A stretch of DNA of 41,190 bases from Ruminococcus sp. (GCA_017460665.1 JAFUAO010000086.1:1-41190), one strand, 5' to 3'. Counted from the first letter of the stretch, positions 7,696 through 16,041 are shown. Notes: generated from the sequence alone by a model not told the origin. Made by a program: numbers and translations.

Positions 7696-9009
7696 ATGAA
7701 AAGACTGACCGCATTGCTCATGGCCGCTGCACTGATCTGTGCCGGCTGCTCGGATAAGAATAAGGACAGCTCTGAGGAGAGCTCCTCTGCAAGCTCACAG
7801 GAGACCGTCTCGGAGGAGCTGACACAGGATAGCGAGAGCTCCGAGGCAGAGAGCTCCGGCAGGAAGGCCTCCCAGAAGCCTAAGGAGAGCCAGCTCTCCG
7901 GCGGCGAGCCCAATGACGAGCCTCAGCTCTCCGAGGAGACCATCACGACGGAGGACTTCACCGAGGTCAACATGAACCTCAACGTTTTGGAGGAGGATCA
8001 GGCGCCGAATTTGACCAAGATCCCGATCGACCTCAGCAGCTATCCTGGCTATACGTTTTACGGAGCTGCCTGCTCCGGGGACAGCCTCTGGTTCATGGGA
8101 ATGGACGAGAACGATACCGAGAACGTGTTCCTGACCCTTTTTCGGTACGATATTGCTCCAGGGAGCCTGACGGAGATCCAGAGATACGATATAGACAGCA
8201 CCTACGTTCCCGGTTTTTCGGACATTTTCTATGCCTGCGGAAGGCTCCTCTGCAACGCCTACAGCAAGGACGATGACCCCGATGCCCCCACTACGAGAGT
8301 GGCTGAGATAGATATGGAGACCGGCGAGGTCGTTCCTCTGATAGAGGGCAAGGGCTGGATCTGCACGGCAGAGGACGGCTTTATTTCCCTGATCACCGAG
8401 GATCTGGGCACGGAGCCGGAGGAGGAGTACGATATCGAGCTCCTTTCCTTCGCCCCGGATACCAAGGATACCAAGGAGCTCTACAGCGGCCCGAATTACG
8501 GCTGGTGGACGGACTATCCCGGAGAAAAGGCCTATGTTTACCCGAAGAACGACGTAGATGACTATGCGACCAGCTATGCCGTCGAGACCGACGGGTCGAG
8601 CCTTGACCCGGAGCTCCCCGGCTGCTATATCGACCCTGAGATCAACGACATTTACCTGTGCTCGGTGTCGAAAAACTCCGTGAACTTCGTCCAGCGCACA
8701 GAGGGCGAGATCACTAAGAGGATCCACACCTACGACATCCGCTCAAGGGAGCACCTGATCATCAACGCCTCCAATATGCCGGATATGTTCCAGCAGGCCG
8801 GGGACAGTATGCTCTGCCTTGATCCCTCCGGCTTTATCCAGACTATTTACTGCATCTCTCCACTTATCGGAACGGCCGCTCGCCTTGAGGATCTCAAGAT
8901 CGACTATGGCAATGCTATCGTCAGGAGCGGCAGCGGAGTCGTCACAGTTTCAGCCATGCATCAGGTCACCTCTGAGGATCCGGTGTATACGGTCTACCAG
9001 ATCAAATAA
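7696..9009 (+). CDS. Secreted lipoprotein, function unknown
   Basis: 437 aa from the ATG at 7696, supported by GAAAGGA and the upstream promoter. A lipoprotein signal peptide ends in the lipobox LICAGC, with the lipidated Cys at 18. Residues 19-80 are a Ser/Glu/Lys-rich low-complexity linker that would hold the domain off the membrane. The remaining ~340 residues contain repeated short beta-strand patterns with aromatic and Asp-rich turns (for example SLWFMGMDEND, FYACGRLLC). This resembles a beta-propeller, but I recognise no family. It is probably anchored outside the membrane. It is transcribed alone, as the next gene has its own promoter. Confidence 0.8.
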   Translation: MKRLTALLMAAALICAGCSDKNKDSSEESSSASSQETVSEELTQDSESSEAESSGRKASQKPKESQLSGGEPNDEPQLSEETITTEDFTEVNMNLNVLEEDQAPNLTKIPIDLSSYPGYTFYGAACSGDSLWFMGMDENDTENVFLTLFRYDIAPGSLTEIQRYDIDSTYVPGFSDIFYACGRLLCNAYSKDDDPDAPTTRVAEIDMETGEVVPLIEGKGWICTAEDGFISLITEDLGTEPEEEYDIELLSFAPDTKDTKELYSGPNYGWWTDYPGEKAYVYPKNDVDDYATSYAVETDGSSLDPELPGCYIDPEINDIYLCSVSKNSVNFVQRTEGEITKRIHTYDIRSREHLIINASNMPDMFQQAGDSMLCLDPSGFIQTIYCISPLIGTAARLEDLKIDYGNAIVRSGSGVVTVSAMHQVTSEDPVYTVYQIK

Positions 9010-9049
9010 AAGGGAAGTAGGCATATAGAAAAAATATTTCCAAAAAACG

Positions 9050-9078
9050 TTGATTTTTTTGTAACATTATGATATAAT
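9050..9078 (+). promoter_or_regulatory. Promoter of the HD-GYP gene
   Basis: TTGATT (9050-9055), 17 bp, TATAAT (9073-9078) with extended -10 TGA. The predicted leader to 9165 is about 80 nt. Confidence 0.75.
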
Positions 9079-9164
9079 GTTCGTAAATAGACATTATGTC
9101 GTGGCATTTGCCGGAATAATGGTCTGATCTCTTGTCTTATCTTTTGATGCAAGGAGGGGCTGCT

Positions 9165-11333
9165 ATGGAAGGAAAAACCCCTAGACCCAGATATAACCGG
9201 AACTTGATAACTGTTTTCCTGTGCGTTGCAGGTATAGCAGTCAACCTTTTGCTGGGCTGGATAGTGTCGAAGCTGGACGTGCCGCTGTATCTTGACACTG
9301 TGGGGAGCGTCACCGTCGCTATACTGGGAGGCTATCTGCCGGGAGTGATCGTGGGCTTCGCTACGAATATCCTAAAGAGCTTCACCGATCCTGCCTCGCT
9401 CTACTACGGAGTGCTCAACGTTCTGATAGCGCTGTGTGCCGCCTATTTTTCAAGGAACGGCTGGTTCCGCAAGCCCATAAAGTGCGTGGGAGCTATCCTC
9501 GTCTTCGCCTGTATCGGCGGAGGTCTTGGCTCGCTGCTGCCGATGTTCTTGGAGGAGCTGACCTACGACAGCTCTGAGCTGGGCGACCAGATAAGCCGTG
9601 CCGCTCATATCGGGAGACAGGCTGCGTATATCCTGTCAAGCATCATCACCGACCTTGTGGACAAGGCCCTGACCGTCCTGATTGTGGGGATCTTGGTGAA
9701 GTTCCTGCCGGACAAGCTGGAGAAGTTCTTCACCTTCACCGGCTGGATGCAGACGCCTCTTTCTAAGGAGGAGTCCGCCGCCGCCAAAAAGACCAACTTC
9801 CGTGTAATGTCACTGAGGACCAAGATCCTTCTGGTGCTGAGCATCTCGCTGGTGGCAGTCTCAGTTGCGGCCACTGGCATAAGTATGCTGCTGTACAGGC
9901 GAGCCCTCAAGACCGACCACACTAAGCTGGCGGAGGGCGCTGCAAGTATCGCTGCAAGCGCTGTCGACCCGGACAAGGTGGACGAGTACATCGAGCTGGG
10001 CGAGGCCGCCGAGGGCTACACAGAGACCGAAGCCCTCCTTAGGGAGATCCGCAGCAGCACCGTCGATATACAGTTCCTCTATGTTTATCAGATCCGTGAG
10101 GACGGCTGTCACGTCGTTTTCGACCTTGATACTGACGATATGGAGGGCTCTGAGCCCGGCGATGTGATCCCCTTCGACAAGAGCTTCGAGAAGGAGATCC
10201 CGGCTCTGCTGGCCGGTGAGCCTATCGAGCCGAAGATCTCCAACGACTCCTTCGGCTGGCTCCTTACGGTTTACGAGCCGGTGTACGACAGCGCCGGAAA
10301 GTGCGTCTGCTACGCCGCTGCGGATATATCCATGGACCAGATCGGCCTGATCGAGAGGAATTTCTTCATCGAGATGCTCTCGCTGTTTTTGGGCTTCTTC
10401 ATACTGATCTTCGTAACTGTCCAGTGGCTGATCGAGTACCACATCATCCTTCCGGTGAACTCCATCGCTCTGAGCACAGGCACTTTCGCCTACGACAGCG
10501 AAAAGGCCCGTGAGAACAGTATCGAGCGGATCCACGAGCTGAATATCCGAACAGGCGACGAGGTGGAGAACCTCTACCACGCCATTACAAAGACCTCCGA
10601 CGACAGTATGCGCTACGTTGCCGACGTCCAGAAGAAGACCGAGGAGCTGGCGCAGATGCAGAACGCCCTGATCATGGTACTGGCCGACATCGTGGAGAGC
10701 CGTGACCAGAACACAGGCGCTCATGTTCGCAAAACTGCCCGTTATACCGAGATAATCCTCAGCGAGATGAAGAAAAAGGGCTACTATGCCGATATGCTCA
10801 CCGAGAGCTATATCTCCGACGTTATCAATTCAGCGCCGCTCCACGACGTTGGAAAGATCCAGGTCCCCGACGCTATCCTCAACAAGCCCGGTAAGCTCGA
10901 CGAGGAGGAGTTCGCTGTGATGAAGACCCACACCACCGCCGGAAGAGACATCATCTCTCAGGCGATAGACCTTGTTCCTAACTCAGGATACTTGGACGAG
11001 GCCAGGAACCTTGCGGCCTTCCACCACGAAAAATGGGACGGCTCCGGCTATCCCAACGGTATCTCCGGCGAGGAGATCCCCCTTTCCGCCAGGGTCATGG
11101 CGGTGGCGGACGTTTTCGATGCTCTTGTTTCCAAGAGGAGCTACAAGAAACCCTTCGCCTTCGAGGACGCCATGCAGATCATCAAGGACGGCTCAGGGAA
11201 GCATTTCGATCCGCTGATCGTGGACGCATTCGTGGGAGCTGCCGAGGACGTGAAAAAGGTGGAGCAGGAATTCAGCGCCCTCTCCGACGAGAGCGGCTAC
11301 ATCAGCAAGGAGAAGATACATAAGAAGAAGTGA
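9165..11333 (+). CDS. Membrane-bound HD-GYP cyclic-di-GMP phosphodiesterase with sensor domain
   Basis: 722 aa from the ATG at 9165, chosen because AAGGAGGGG lies 5 nt before it. An earlier in-frame TTG has no such site. Order: N-terminal multi-helix membrane domain (about 14-200, resembling ECF-type substrate-binding membrane folds), a membrane helix near 220-245, a ~160-residue extracytoplasmic sensor (Cache-like), another helix at about 405-430, a linker helix, then HD-GYP at about 500-700. The metal-binding HDVGK, HTTAGRD, HHEKWDGSGYPNG and ADVFDAL motifs are all present, so hydrolysis of c-di-GMP is expected. The ligand is unknown. No GGDEF domain is present. A decayed gene at 17501-17693 encodes a similar sensor beginning. 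Confidence 0.9.
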   Translation: MEGKTPRPRYNRNLITVFLCVAGIAVNLLLGWIVSKLDVPLYLDTVGSVTVAILGGYLPGVIVGFATNILKSFTDPASLYYGVLNVLIALCAAYFSRNGWFRKPIKCVGAILVFACIGGGLGSLLPMFLEELTYDSSELGDQISRAAHIGRQAAYILSSIITDLVDKALTVLIVGILVKFLPDKLEKFFTFTGWMQTPLSKEESAAAKKTNFRVMSLRTKILLVLSISLVAVSVAATGISMLLYRRALKTDHTKLAEGAASIAASAVDPDKVDEYIELGEAAEGYTETEALLREIRSSTVDIQFLYVYQIREDGCHVVFDLDTDDMEGSEPGDVIPFDKSFEKEIPALLAGEPIEPKISNDSFGWLLTVYEPVYDSAGKCVCYAAADISMDQIGLIERNFFIEMLSLFLGFFILIFVTVQWLIEYHIILPVNSIALSTGTFAYDSEKARENSIERIHELNIRTGDEVENLYHAITKTSDDSMRYVADVQKKTEELAQMQNALIMVLADIVESRDQNTGAHVRKTARYTEIILSEMKKKGYYADMLTESYISDVINSAPLHDVGKIQVPDAILNKPGKLDEEEFAVMKTHTTAGRDIISQAIDLVPNSGYLDEARNLAAFHHEKWDGSGYPNGISGEEIPLSARVMAVADVFDALVSKRSYKKPFAFEDAMQIIKDGSGKHFDPLIVDAFVGAAEDVKKVEQEFSALSDESGYISKEKIHKKK

Positions 11334-11375
11334 GCTTTGATCAAAGTATCGGAAACGAATAAATAATTGCGGGGT

Positions 11376-11558
11376 GCAGGGAGCCGCTCGCTCCCTGCCG
11401 GGAGTCTGAGGGCAGAGCCCTCAGAATAGGCTTAAAGCGCCTCGCAAGGGGTGAATTGAAAAACAGTCCGGGGGACTGTTTTTCAAGAGGGGACGCCTTG
11501 TAAGAGAAGGCGTCCCCTTCCACCGGTCCATAATGTAGGCCTTGCCGCTCAGCGGCAA
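11376..11558. repeat. Array of five perfect hairpins (REP/BIME-like)
   Basis: Five back-to-back palindromes occur: 11376-11398 (8-bp arms), 11405-11425 (9-bp arms), 11458-11484 (12-bp arms around GGG), 11489-11517 (11-bp arms) and 11542-11558 (8-bp arms). All arms are exact. It fills the 3' space between the convergent genes ending at 11333 and 11609. No protein is supported here. It looks like an interspersed palindromic element, perhaps also stabilising or terminating both transcripts. Confidence 0.75.
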
Positions 11559-11573
11559 CGAAGTGATCTTCCG

Positions 11574-11605
11574 CAAAAAAAGTGTGCCAAACGGCACACT
11601 TTTTC
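11574..11605 (-). terminator. Terminator of the C39-like gene, probably bidirectional
   Basis: AGTGTGCC and GGCACACT (11581-11600) pair over a 4-nt loop. The reverse strand then has a T-run (A-run on the top strand ending at 11580), and the top strand continues with TTTTC. Confidence 0.85.
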
Positions 11606-11608
11606 TTT

Positions 11609-13951
11609 TTAATACCACAGTATCCTTCCGCCAAGCTCATTGAATACCTTGGCGAACTGTGTCTGGGTCATGGTGCGGCTGCCGCCTGTGTTGGGATCAC
11701 GGTAGGTGATCGTGTCACCGCTGTGTCCGCATACGCAAACTGCGTGCTCGCCGCCGGGCCAGCGGATATATCTGCCGGTCTGGTAGTCGTACCAACTGTT
11801 GGTGTAGGTTATGCCGACTGAGGGGTTCGTGCAGTACCATGCAACTACCGGGCTGCCGGCGTCAAGGAGCTTGATGATGTCCGCAACAGAAGCGCCTGTA
11901 CGGGTCTTTGCGCCGCTCTTGAACTTGTTGGCAGTATTGCACAGAGGAGCGTTGAAAACGCCGTAGGACCAGGAATTCCTAGGGTCACCTACGAACTCAC
12001 GCTCAGGGTCTGCACCTACCAGCTTTCCGCCGGAGTAATAAGGAACAGGGCCCTTTGCAAGGTTGTTGACGATCTGCTCCATGGTAACATTGACGTTGTA
12101 GTATTTCAAAAGTATGTACAGCGCAGCGCTCTCGCAGCCTGTAGGATAGTTGGGGTGCTGGTTGAACTCCATGCACTGGAGCATCACCGTGCTGCCGGTG
12201 GCCTTCTGGATATAGGCAGTGTTGACATAGCCCTTGATGCCTCTGTACTCTGCATAGGACCACTCTGTGCCGTACTTAGTAACGGTAAATCTTGCGCCGG
12301 CAGGGATAGTTCCCAGAACGGCAGCGCTGACATTGGCGGCCTTGCGGATATTGAGGTAGTCGTTCACTCCCTTGGTGGTGTAGGTCTCGCCGGAGGAGGT
12401 GTTGGTGACCTTCTGGATATAGGTCATGGAAACATAGCCCTTCACGCCGTTGTACTCGGCATAGGCCCATGTGCCATTGGTCTTGGTAACGGTGAAATAG
12501 GCGTTGGCCGGGATCGTTCCCAGAACGTCGGCGCTGGTGCTGGTGGACTTCCTGATGTTCAGGTAGTAGGTGACGCCCTTGGTGGTATAGGTGCCGGCAG
12601 TGCTTGTAATCCAGCTGCTGGTGGAAGTGTTCTTCTTCTGGATATAGGCTGCGTTGACCCAGCCCTTGACTCCCTTGTACTCAGCGTAGGCCCAGGAGCC
12701 GTTGTTGGAGGTGACGGTGAACTCAGCTCCTGCCGGGATAGTCCCCAGAACATCGGCGTTCACGTTGGCGGACTTCCTGATGTTGAGGAAGGAGTTCACA
12801 TTGTAGGTGGTGTAGGTCTCGCCGGCGGGCTTTGTGGTAGTGGGGACCGGGGGAGCGGTAGTCACCTTTGTGGTCGTGGTAGTTGTAGTAGTGGAAGTCG
12901 TGGTGGAAGTTGAGGTCGTGGAAGTAGTTGTGGGCTTTGCAGTAGTAGTCGCCGGCTTAGTGGTCGTCACAGGCTTTGTCGTGACGGGAGCCGTAGTAGA
13001 AACGGCCTTTTTCTGGATATAGTCGGTGCTCACGAAGCCCTTGATGCCCTTGTATTCTACAGCGGCCCAGGATCCTGTGATCGAGGTCACTGTGAACTCG
13101 GCACCTGCCGGGATCGAGCCAAGGATCTCAGCGGAGGCGCTGGCGGTCTTTCTGATGTTGAGGCCGGTGGTGACGTTCTTCGTGGTGTAGAGCTCGCCTG
13201 CGGGCTTAGTCGTAACGATAGGATTTGCTGTCGTCACCGGCTTAGTGGTAGTCACAGGCTTAGTGGTAGTTACAGGCTTTGTCGTGACGGGAGCCGTGGT
13301 GGAAACGGCCTTTTTCTGGATATAGTCGGTGCTCACGAAGCCCTTGACGCCCTTGTATTCCACAGCGGCCCATGATCCTGTGATCGAGGTCACTGTGAAC
13401 TCGGCTCCTGCCGGGATAGTCCCCACGACGGAAGCGCTGGTGTTTGCGGACTTCCTGATGTTGAGGAAGGTGGTGACGTCCTTGGTGGTGTAGATCTCCG
13501 CAGCCGCCACGGTGGTAACGGGGGCGGTGGTCTGCACGGGAGCAGTAGTTACGGGGGGCTCTGGCTGAGGGCCTGCTATGAGCTGGCGGAGAAGGATCAT
13601 ATCGAACACGTTGACCTTCTCGTCGAAGTTCAGGTCGCACAGCTTGATCTTGGCCTCAGTGAGCTCTTCTCTTCCCAGAAGAAATCTCTGTAAGATCTGG
13701 CCGTCCTTGTCATCTGTTACGCCGTCCTCGTTGAGGTCGCAGGACAGCTCCTCGCCGCCGACGGGCTCCTGACCTATCTCAGGCAGCTCTGCCGGAACAG
13801 CTATGTACGCATCATCGGCCTCTTCCCAGACCTCTGACAGCTCCTGTTCCTCCGACTGAAGAGCGGCCTCCTCAGCGAAAGCGGCGGTGGGGACACTGCC
13901 GCACATCATGAGGGCTGACATCAGCAGTGTAAGCAGTTTTTTCCTTTTCAT
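11609..13951 (-). CDS. Secreted dockerin protein with five SH3b repeats and C39-like peptidase domain
   Basis: 780 aa. The signal peptide ends near AFA (26). Residues 69-127 are a dockerin with two EF-hand-like calcium loops (CDLNEDGVTDDKDG and CDLNFDEKVNVFD), implying docking to a cohesin scaffold. Five bacterial SH3 repeats follow, each YTT.xVxxxLNIRK...GTIPAGAxFTV...GW/FVSxxYIQK, separated in the first half by Thr/Pro-rich linkers. The last ~175 residues are a C39-like papain-fold domain with Cys in PTGCESAAL, His in GGEHAVCV, and YRDPN. SH3b domains commonly bind cell-wall peptides, so wall or peptide processing is likely, but the substrate is unknown. AGGAGG precedes the ATG. Dockerins are typical of Ruminococcus cellulosome systems, where peptidase-bearing dockerin proteins also occur. 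Confidence 0.92.
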   Translation of the reverse strand: MKRKKLLTLLMSALMMCGSVPTAAFAEEAALQSEEQELSEVWEEADDAYIAVPAELPEIGQEPVGGEELSCDLNEDGVTDDKDGQILQRFLLGREELTEAKIKLCDLNFDEKVNVFDMILLRQLIAGPQPEPPVTTAPVQTTAPVTTVAAAEIYTTKDVTTFLNIRKSANTSASVVGTIPAGAEFTVTSITGSWAAVEYKGVKGFVSTDYIQKKAVSTTAPVTTKPVTTTKPVTTTKPVTTANPIVTTKPAGELYTTKNVTTGLNIRKTASASAEILGSIPAGAEFTVTSITGSWAAVEYKGIKGFVSTDYIQKKAVSTTAPVTTKPVTTTKPATTTAKPTTTSTTSTSTTTSTTTTTTTTKVTTAPPVPTTTKPAGETYTTYNVNSFLNIRKSANVNADVLGTIPAGAEFTVTSNNGSWAYAEYKGVKGWVNAAYIQKKNTSTSSWITSTAGTYTTKGVTYYLNIRKSTSTSADVLGTIPANAYFTVTKTNGTWAYAEYNGVKGYVSMTYIQKVTNTSSGETYTTKGVNDYLNIRKAANVSAAVLGTIPAGARFTVTKYGTEWSYAEYRGIKGYVNTAYIQKATGSTVMLQCMEFNQHPNYPTGCESAALYILLKYYNVNVTMEQIVNNLAKGPVPYYSGGKLVGADPEREFVGDPRNSWSYGVFNAPLCNTANKFKSGAKTRTGASVADIIKLLDAGSPVVAWYCTNPSVGITYTNSWYDYQTGRYIRWPGGEHAVCVCGHSGDTITYRDPNTGGSRTMTQTQFAKVFNELGGRILWY

Positions 13952-13998
13952 TTTTGTTCCTCCTAATGGTCTCTCTGAAAAAAAGCGTATATACTTAT

Positions 13999-14027
13999 AT
14001 TATACACATTCGGTGGAAGAATTGCAA
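13999..14027 (-). promoter_or_regulatory. Promoter of the dockerin/C39-like gene
   Basis: On the reverse strand TTGCAA (14027-14022), 17 bp, TATAAT (14004-13999). It lies about 50 nt before the start codon. Confidence 0.65.
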
Positions 14028-14082
14028 GTGTGACAGAAAACAAAGATATCCCGCAAAATTTTCCATATTTAGCAATATTTAC

Positions 14083-14111
14083 AAAAAAGCCGGCAGATCG
14101 CTGCTGCCGGC
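14083..14111 (-). terminator. Terminator of the Spo0A-like gene
   Basis: GCCGGCAG (14089-14096) and CTGCCGGC (14104-14111) form an 8-bp GC stem. On the reverse strand it is followed by six T residues (14088-14083). Confidence 0.9.
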
Positions 14112-14122
14112 GGTGTTTTATA

Positions 14123-14896
14123 TCAAAGGGCCTGGGGGTAGGCCTCGGGGAAAACGCTCATCCTGATATTGCCCGTGAGCCTGATCCTGTCGGAAATAAA
14201 GGCGATGAATTCCGAGTTGGTGGGCCTGCCGCTGTAGGTGAAGCCGAAGAAGCTCACGAGGCGGTCGCTGCCTGCACGCTCCCAGGTGATCTCGATAGCG
14301 TGGCGGATCGCACGCTCCACACGGGAGGAGGTGGTGTTGAAGCGCCGGGCGATCATGGGGTAGAGCTCCTTGGTGATCCCGGTAAGTAGGGCCGGCTTTT
14401 CTACGGTGAAGAGTATGGCGGCCCTCAGATAGTGATAGCCCTTGATGTGGGCAGGGACGCCAAGGCTCTGGATAGTTTTGGTGATCTTGATCAGCGTGTC
14501 ATTGTCCTCACTGAGCCCTTGACTGCGGCTGAGGGCTGTGACTGCCCGGTGGACCGCCTCGGCCTGTAAGGGCTGTACAAGGAAATATGCGGCGCCGCTC
14601 TCGGTGACCTGCTTCTCGATGAAGGAGTTGTCGATGTCCGAGGCAACGATGAAATGGGGCGCCTTTGGGGTGTGGGAGCGGATCTGCTTCATAAGGGCGA
14701 CTGCGTCGGTGTCCCTTAGGGTAAGGTCAGTGATAACGATGTCTGGGCCCTCGCTCAGGACCGTGTTCAGTACCGAGCTGGCTGTGTTCTTTCTCGTCAG
14801 CGTTTGGTAGCCCATGTCTCTTAGCTGTGATGCGAGCCTTATGCCGAATTTTGCTGTGTCGTCTGCGATGAGGATCTTGGTGGTTCTGTTGTTCAT
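14123..14896 (-). CDS. spo0A: Spo0A-family response regulator
   Basis: 257 aa, close to the usual Spo0A length. The receiver domain (1-120) has the acidic pair D11/D12 and the phosphoacceptor Asp57 in VITDLTL. The conserved Lys near the end of the receiver is replaced by Gln108 (YFLVQP), which may weaken phosphorylation signalling. The C-terminal domain keeps the Spo0A signature: GVPAHIKGYHYLR, the DNA-recognition helix NTTSSRVERAIRHAIE, and GRPTNSEFIAFI. Spo0A is the master regulator of sporulation entry and binds TGTCGAA boxes, one of which lies upstream of this gene. AAAGGAG precedes the ATG. It could be the orthologue or a paralogue; the Gln leaves this open. Confidence 0.88.
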   Translation of the reverse strand: MNNRTTKILIADDTAKFGIRLASQLRDMGYQTLTRKNTASSVLNTVLSEGPDIVITDLTLRDTDAVALMKQIRSHTPKAPHFIVASDIDNSFIEKQVTESGAAYFLVQPLQAEAVHRAVTALSRSQGLSEDNDTLIKITKTIQSLGVPAHIKGYHYLRAAILFTVEKPALLTGITKELYPMIARRFNTTSSRVERAIRHAIEITWERAGSDRLVSFFGFTYSGRPTNSEFIAFISDRIRLTGNIRMSVFPEAYPQAL

Positions 14897-14961
14897 ATAC
14901 TTATCTCCTTTTATTTATTACTGCGCCATGCCTGACCGTAATATCCGGCGCAGCAGTTTCA

Positions 14962-14990
14962 ATTGTACAGAGATCCGGACATAAATTCAA
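14962..14990 (-). promoter_or_regulatory. Sigma-A-type promoter of the Spo0A-like gene
   Basis: On the reverse strand TTGAAT (14990-14985), exactly 17 bp, TACAAT (14967-14962). The -35 element coincides with the -10 element of the proposed sigma-H promoter. Confidence 0.55.
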
Positions 14991-15012
14991 CTGTGAGTTT
15001 TATTATTCCTTG
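14985..15012 (-). promoter_or_regulatory. Possible sigma-H promoter of the Spo0A-like gene
   Basis: On the reverse strand CAAGGAATA (15012-15004), a 12-bp spacer, GTTGAAT (14991-14985). This matches the Bacillus sigma-H consensus RNAGGAWWW-N11/12-RNNGAAT at all positions but the first. B. subtilis spo0A also has a sigma-H promoter, so the match fits the gene. Confidence 0.45.
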
Positions 15013-15020
15013 TCAGATCC

Positions 15021-15027
15021 TGTCGAA
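15021..15027 (+). promoter_or_regulatory. Spo0A box (0A box)
   Basis: TGTCGAA is an exact match to the 0A-box core. It lies 8 bp upstream of the proposed sigma-H -35 region of the Spo0A-like gene, a position suited to autoregulation. A single 7-mer can occur by chance, so the weight comes from its position. Confidence 0.45.
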
Positions 15028-15064
15028 TGGAGTCGAAGGGTGGGGGAGCTCCCGGCAAAATGGC

Positions 15065-15096
15065 AAAAAAACTGCTCCCCCGAAAAGGAGGAGCAG
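15065..15096 (-). terminator. Terminator of the sdpR-sdpI operon
   Basis: CTGCTCCCCC (15072-15081) pairs with GGAGGAGCAG (15087-15096) with one imperfect pair. The reverse strand then has seven T residues (15071-15065), a few bases after the sdpI stop. Confidence 0.8.
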
Positions 15097-15101
15097 CAGG
15101 A

Positions 15102-15773
15102 TCAGTCGTTCCTGTGGCTGTATGCGTATACCGTGGGAACGATCACGGCAGCAGTGATCGTCACCAATTCCAGGAGGATGAAGAGCAGCGATGAGGCTCC
15201 CACGATGTTGATCAGGATCGCTGCGCCTATACAGAGGATACCGGCGGCCACATAGAGCTTCCCGGAAAAGCGGTGGACGGCGTTCCAGCAGCGCTCGTTT
15301 TTCAGTGTCCAAGACAGCTTTATGCCCAGGACTCCGTTCTGGCGGACGGTAGGGAGATAGTTGCCAATCACTATGAACAAGATCCCGATCAGCGCCGGGA
15401 ATATCCATTCAGATCTCAGAGGGATCCTGTCCCCCAGCTTGGCATCGGTCTTCATAATGAACAGCAGGACCCAGTTGACGATGATGATGAAGCCCTCTGC
15501 AATGATCAGAGTTACGGAAAGGGGCTTTAGGTTCTTCTCAAAGTTCTTGCTTTTTCTTGTTGCGGCTAGACCGATAGGGAAGAGGATCAGGAGTATCAGC
15601 GGAGGGATCAGTCCCTGCCACCGTGAGCCGGTACCGTCACAGACGAGGTCCGGCCCGAAGTGTGTGGGGACTGTGTCCGGGAGCGTCAGTATGAACAGCC
15701 CTGCAGCGACTAGGTCAACTGCGGCTGCGGCTATGAGTATGAGAGCAAGTCTCTTGTAAGCGGTGTTATTCAT
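15102..15773 (-). CDS. sdpI: SdpI/DUF1648-family membrane protein
   Basis: 223 aa with about six membrane helices. The N-terminal part carries the DUF1648 pattern (LPDTVPTHFGPD). The C-terminal part carries the SdpI signature (IGNYLPTVRQNGVLGIKLSWTL, then CWNAVHRFSGKL). In Bacillus subtilis SdpI gives immunity to the SdpC toxin and sequesters the repressor SdpR at the membrane. Here the gene overlaps the 3' end of an ArsR-family gene by 8 bp, the same pairing as sdpRI. No sdpABC toxin genes are in the window, so it may protect against toxins of neighbours or act in envelope stress. Confidence 0.85.
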   Translation of the reverse strand: MNNTAYKRLALILIAAAAVDLVAAGLFILTLPDTVPTHFGPDLVCDGTGSRWQGLIPPLILLILFPIGLAATRKSKNFEKNLKPLSVTLIIAEGFIIIVNWVLLFIMKTDAKLGDRIPLRSEWIFPALIGILFIVIGNYLPTVRQNGVLGIKLSWTLKNERCWNAVHRFSGKLYVAAGILCIGAAILINIVGASSLLFILLELVTITAAVIVPTVYAYSHRND

Positions 15774-16041
15774 GATCTTCTCCTTTCGTGCCGAAAAAAT
15801 CGGCCATGCTTTTCATGATGTCTTGGAATACGGTCAGGTTCAGACTGTAGGTGATGGTCTGCTTCTCCTTCGTGGAGAGCACCAGCCCGGCCTCTCGGAG
15901 TATCTTCAGGTGGTGGGAGATCGTGGCGGCTGAGATCTCGAACCGGTCGGAGATCTCTCCGGCGGTCAGGTCGGACTGCTTCAGCATCGTCAGGATCTCT
16001 CGGCGGGTGGGGTCGGCAAGTGCGTTCCAGACGTCCTTCAT
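15766..16041 (-). CDS. sdpR: ArsR-family repressor (SdpR-like)
   Basis: 91 aa single winged-helix domain: ALADPTRREILTMLKQ, the recognition region ISAATISHHLKILREAGLV, then the wing STKEKQTITYSLN. No cysteine metal site is visible, in line with SdpR-type autorepressors rather than metal sensors. GAAGGAGG precedes the ATG. It is co-transcribed with sdpI, and the leader holds inverted repeats that fit an autoregulatory operator. By analogy to Bacillus, SdpI bound to toxin would titrate this repressor and induce the pair. Confidence 0.88.
   Translation of the reverse strand: MKDVWNALADPTRREILTMLKQSDLTAGEISDRFEISAATISHHLKILREAGLVLSTKEKQTITYSLNLTVFQDIMKSMADFFGTKGEDHE

Noticed and set aside
7795-8727. 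310-codon reverse open frame opposite the lipoprotein gene
   Set aside because: The forward gene has a consensus promoter, ribosome site and lipobox. The reverse frame has none.
11341-11640. Reverse open frame through the hairpin array
   Set aside because: It runs through five perfect palindromes and a terminator. The product is a typical translation of repeat DNA.
12155-12913. 252-codon forward open frame opposite the dockerin/SH3b gene
   Set aside because: Repetitive Gly/Val-rich shadow of the SH3b repeats and Thr linkers. No start signals.
12834-13300. Possible CRISPR-like direct repeats
   Set aside because: They encode Thr/Pro-rich linkers and SH3b repeats in frame, without regular spacers.
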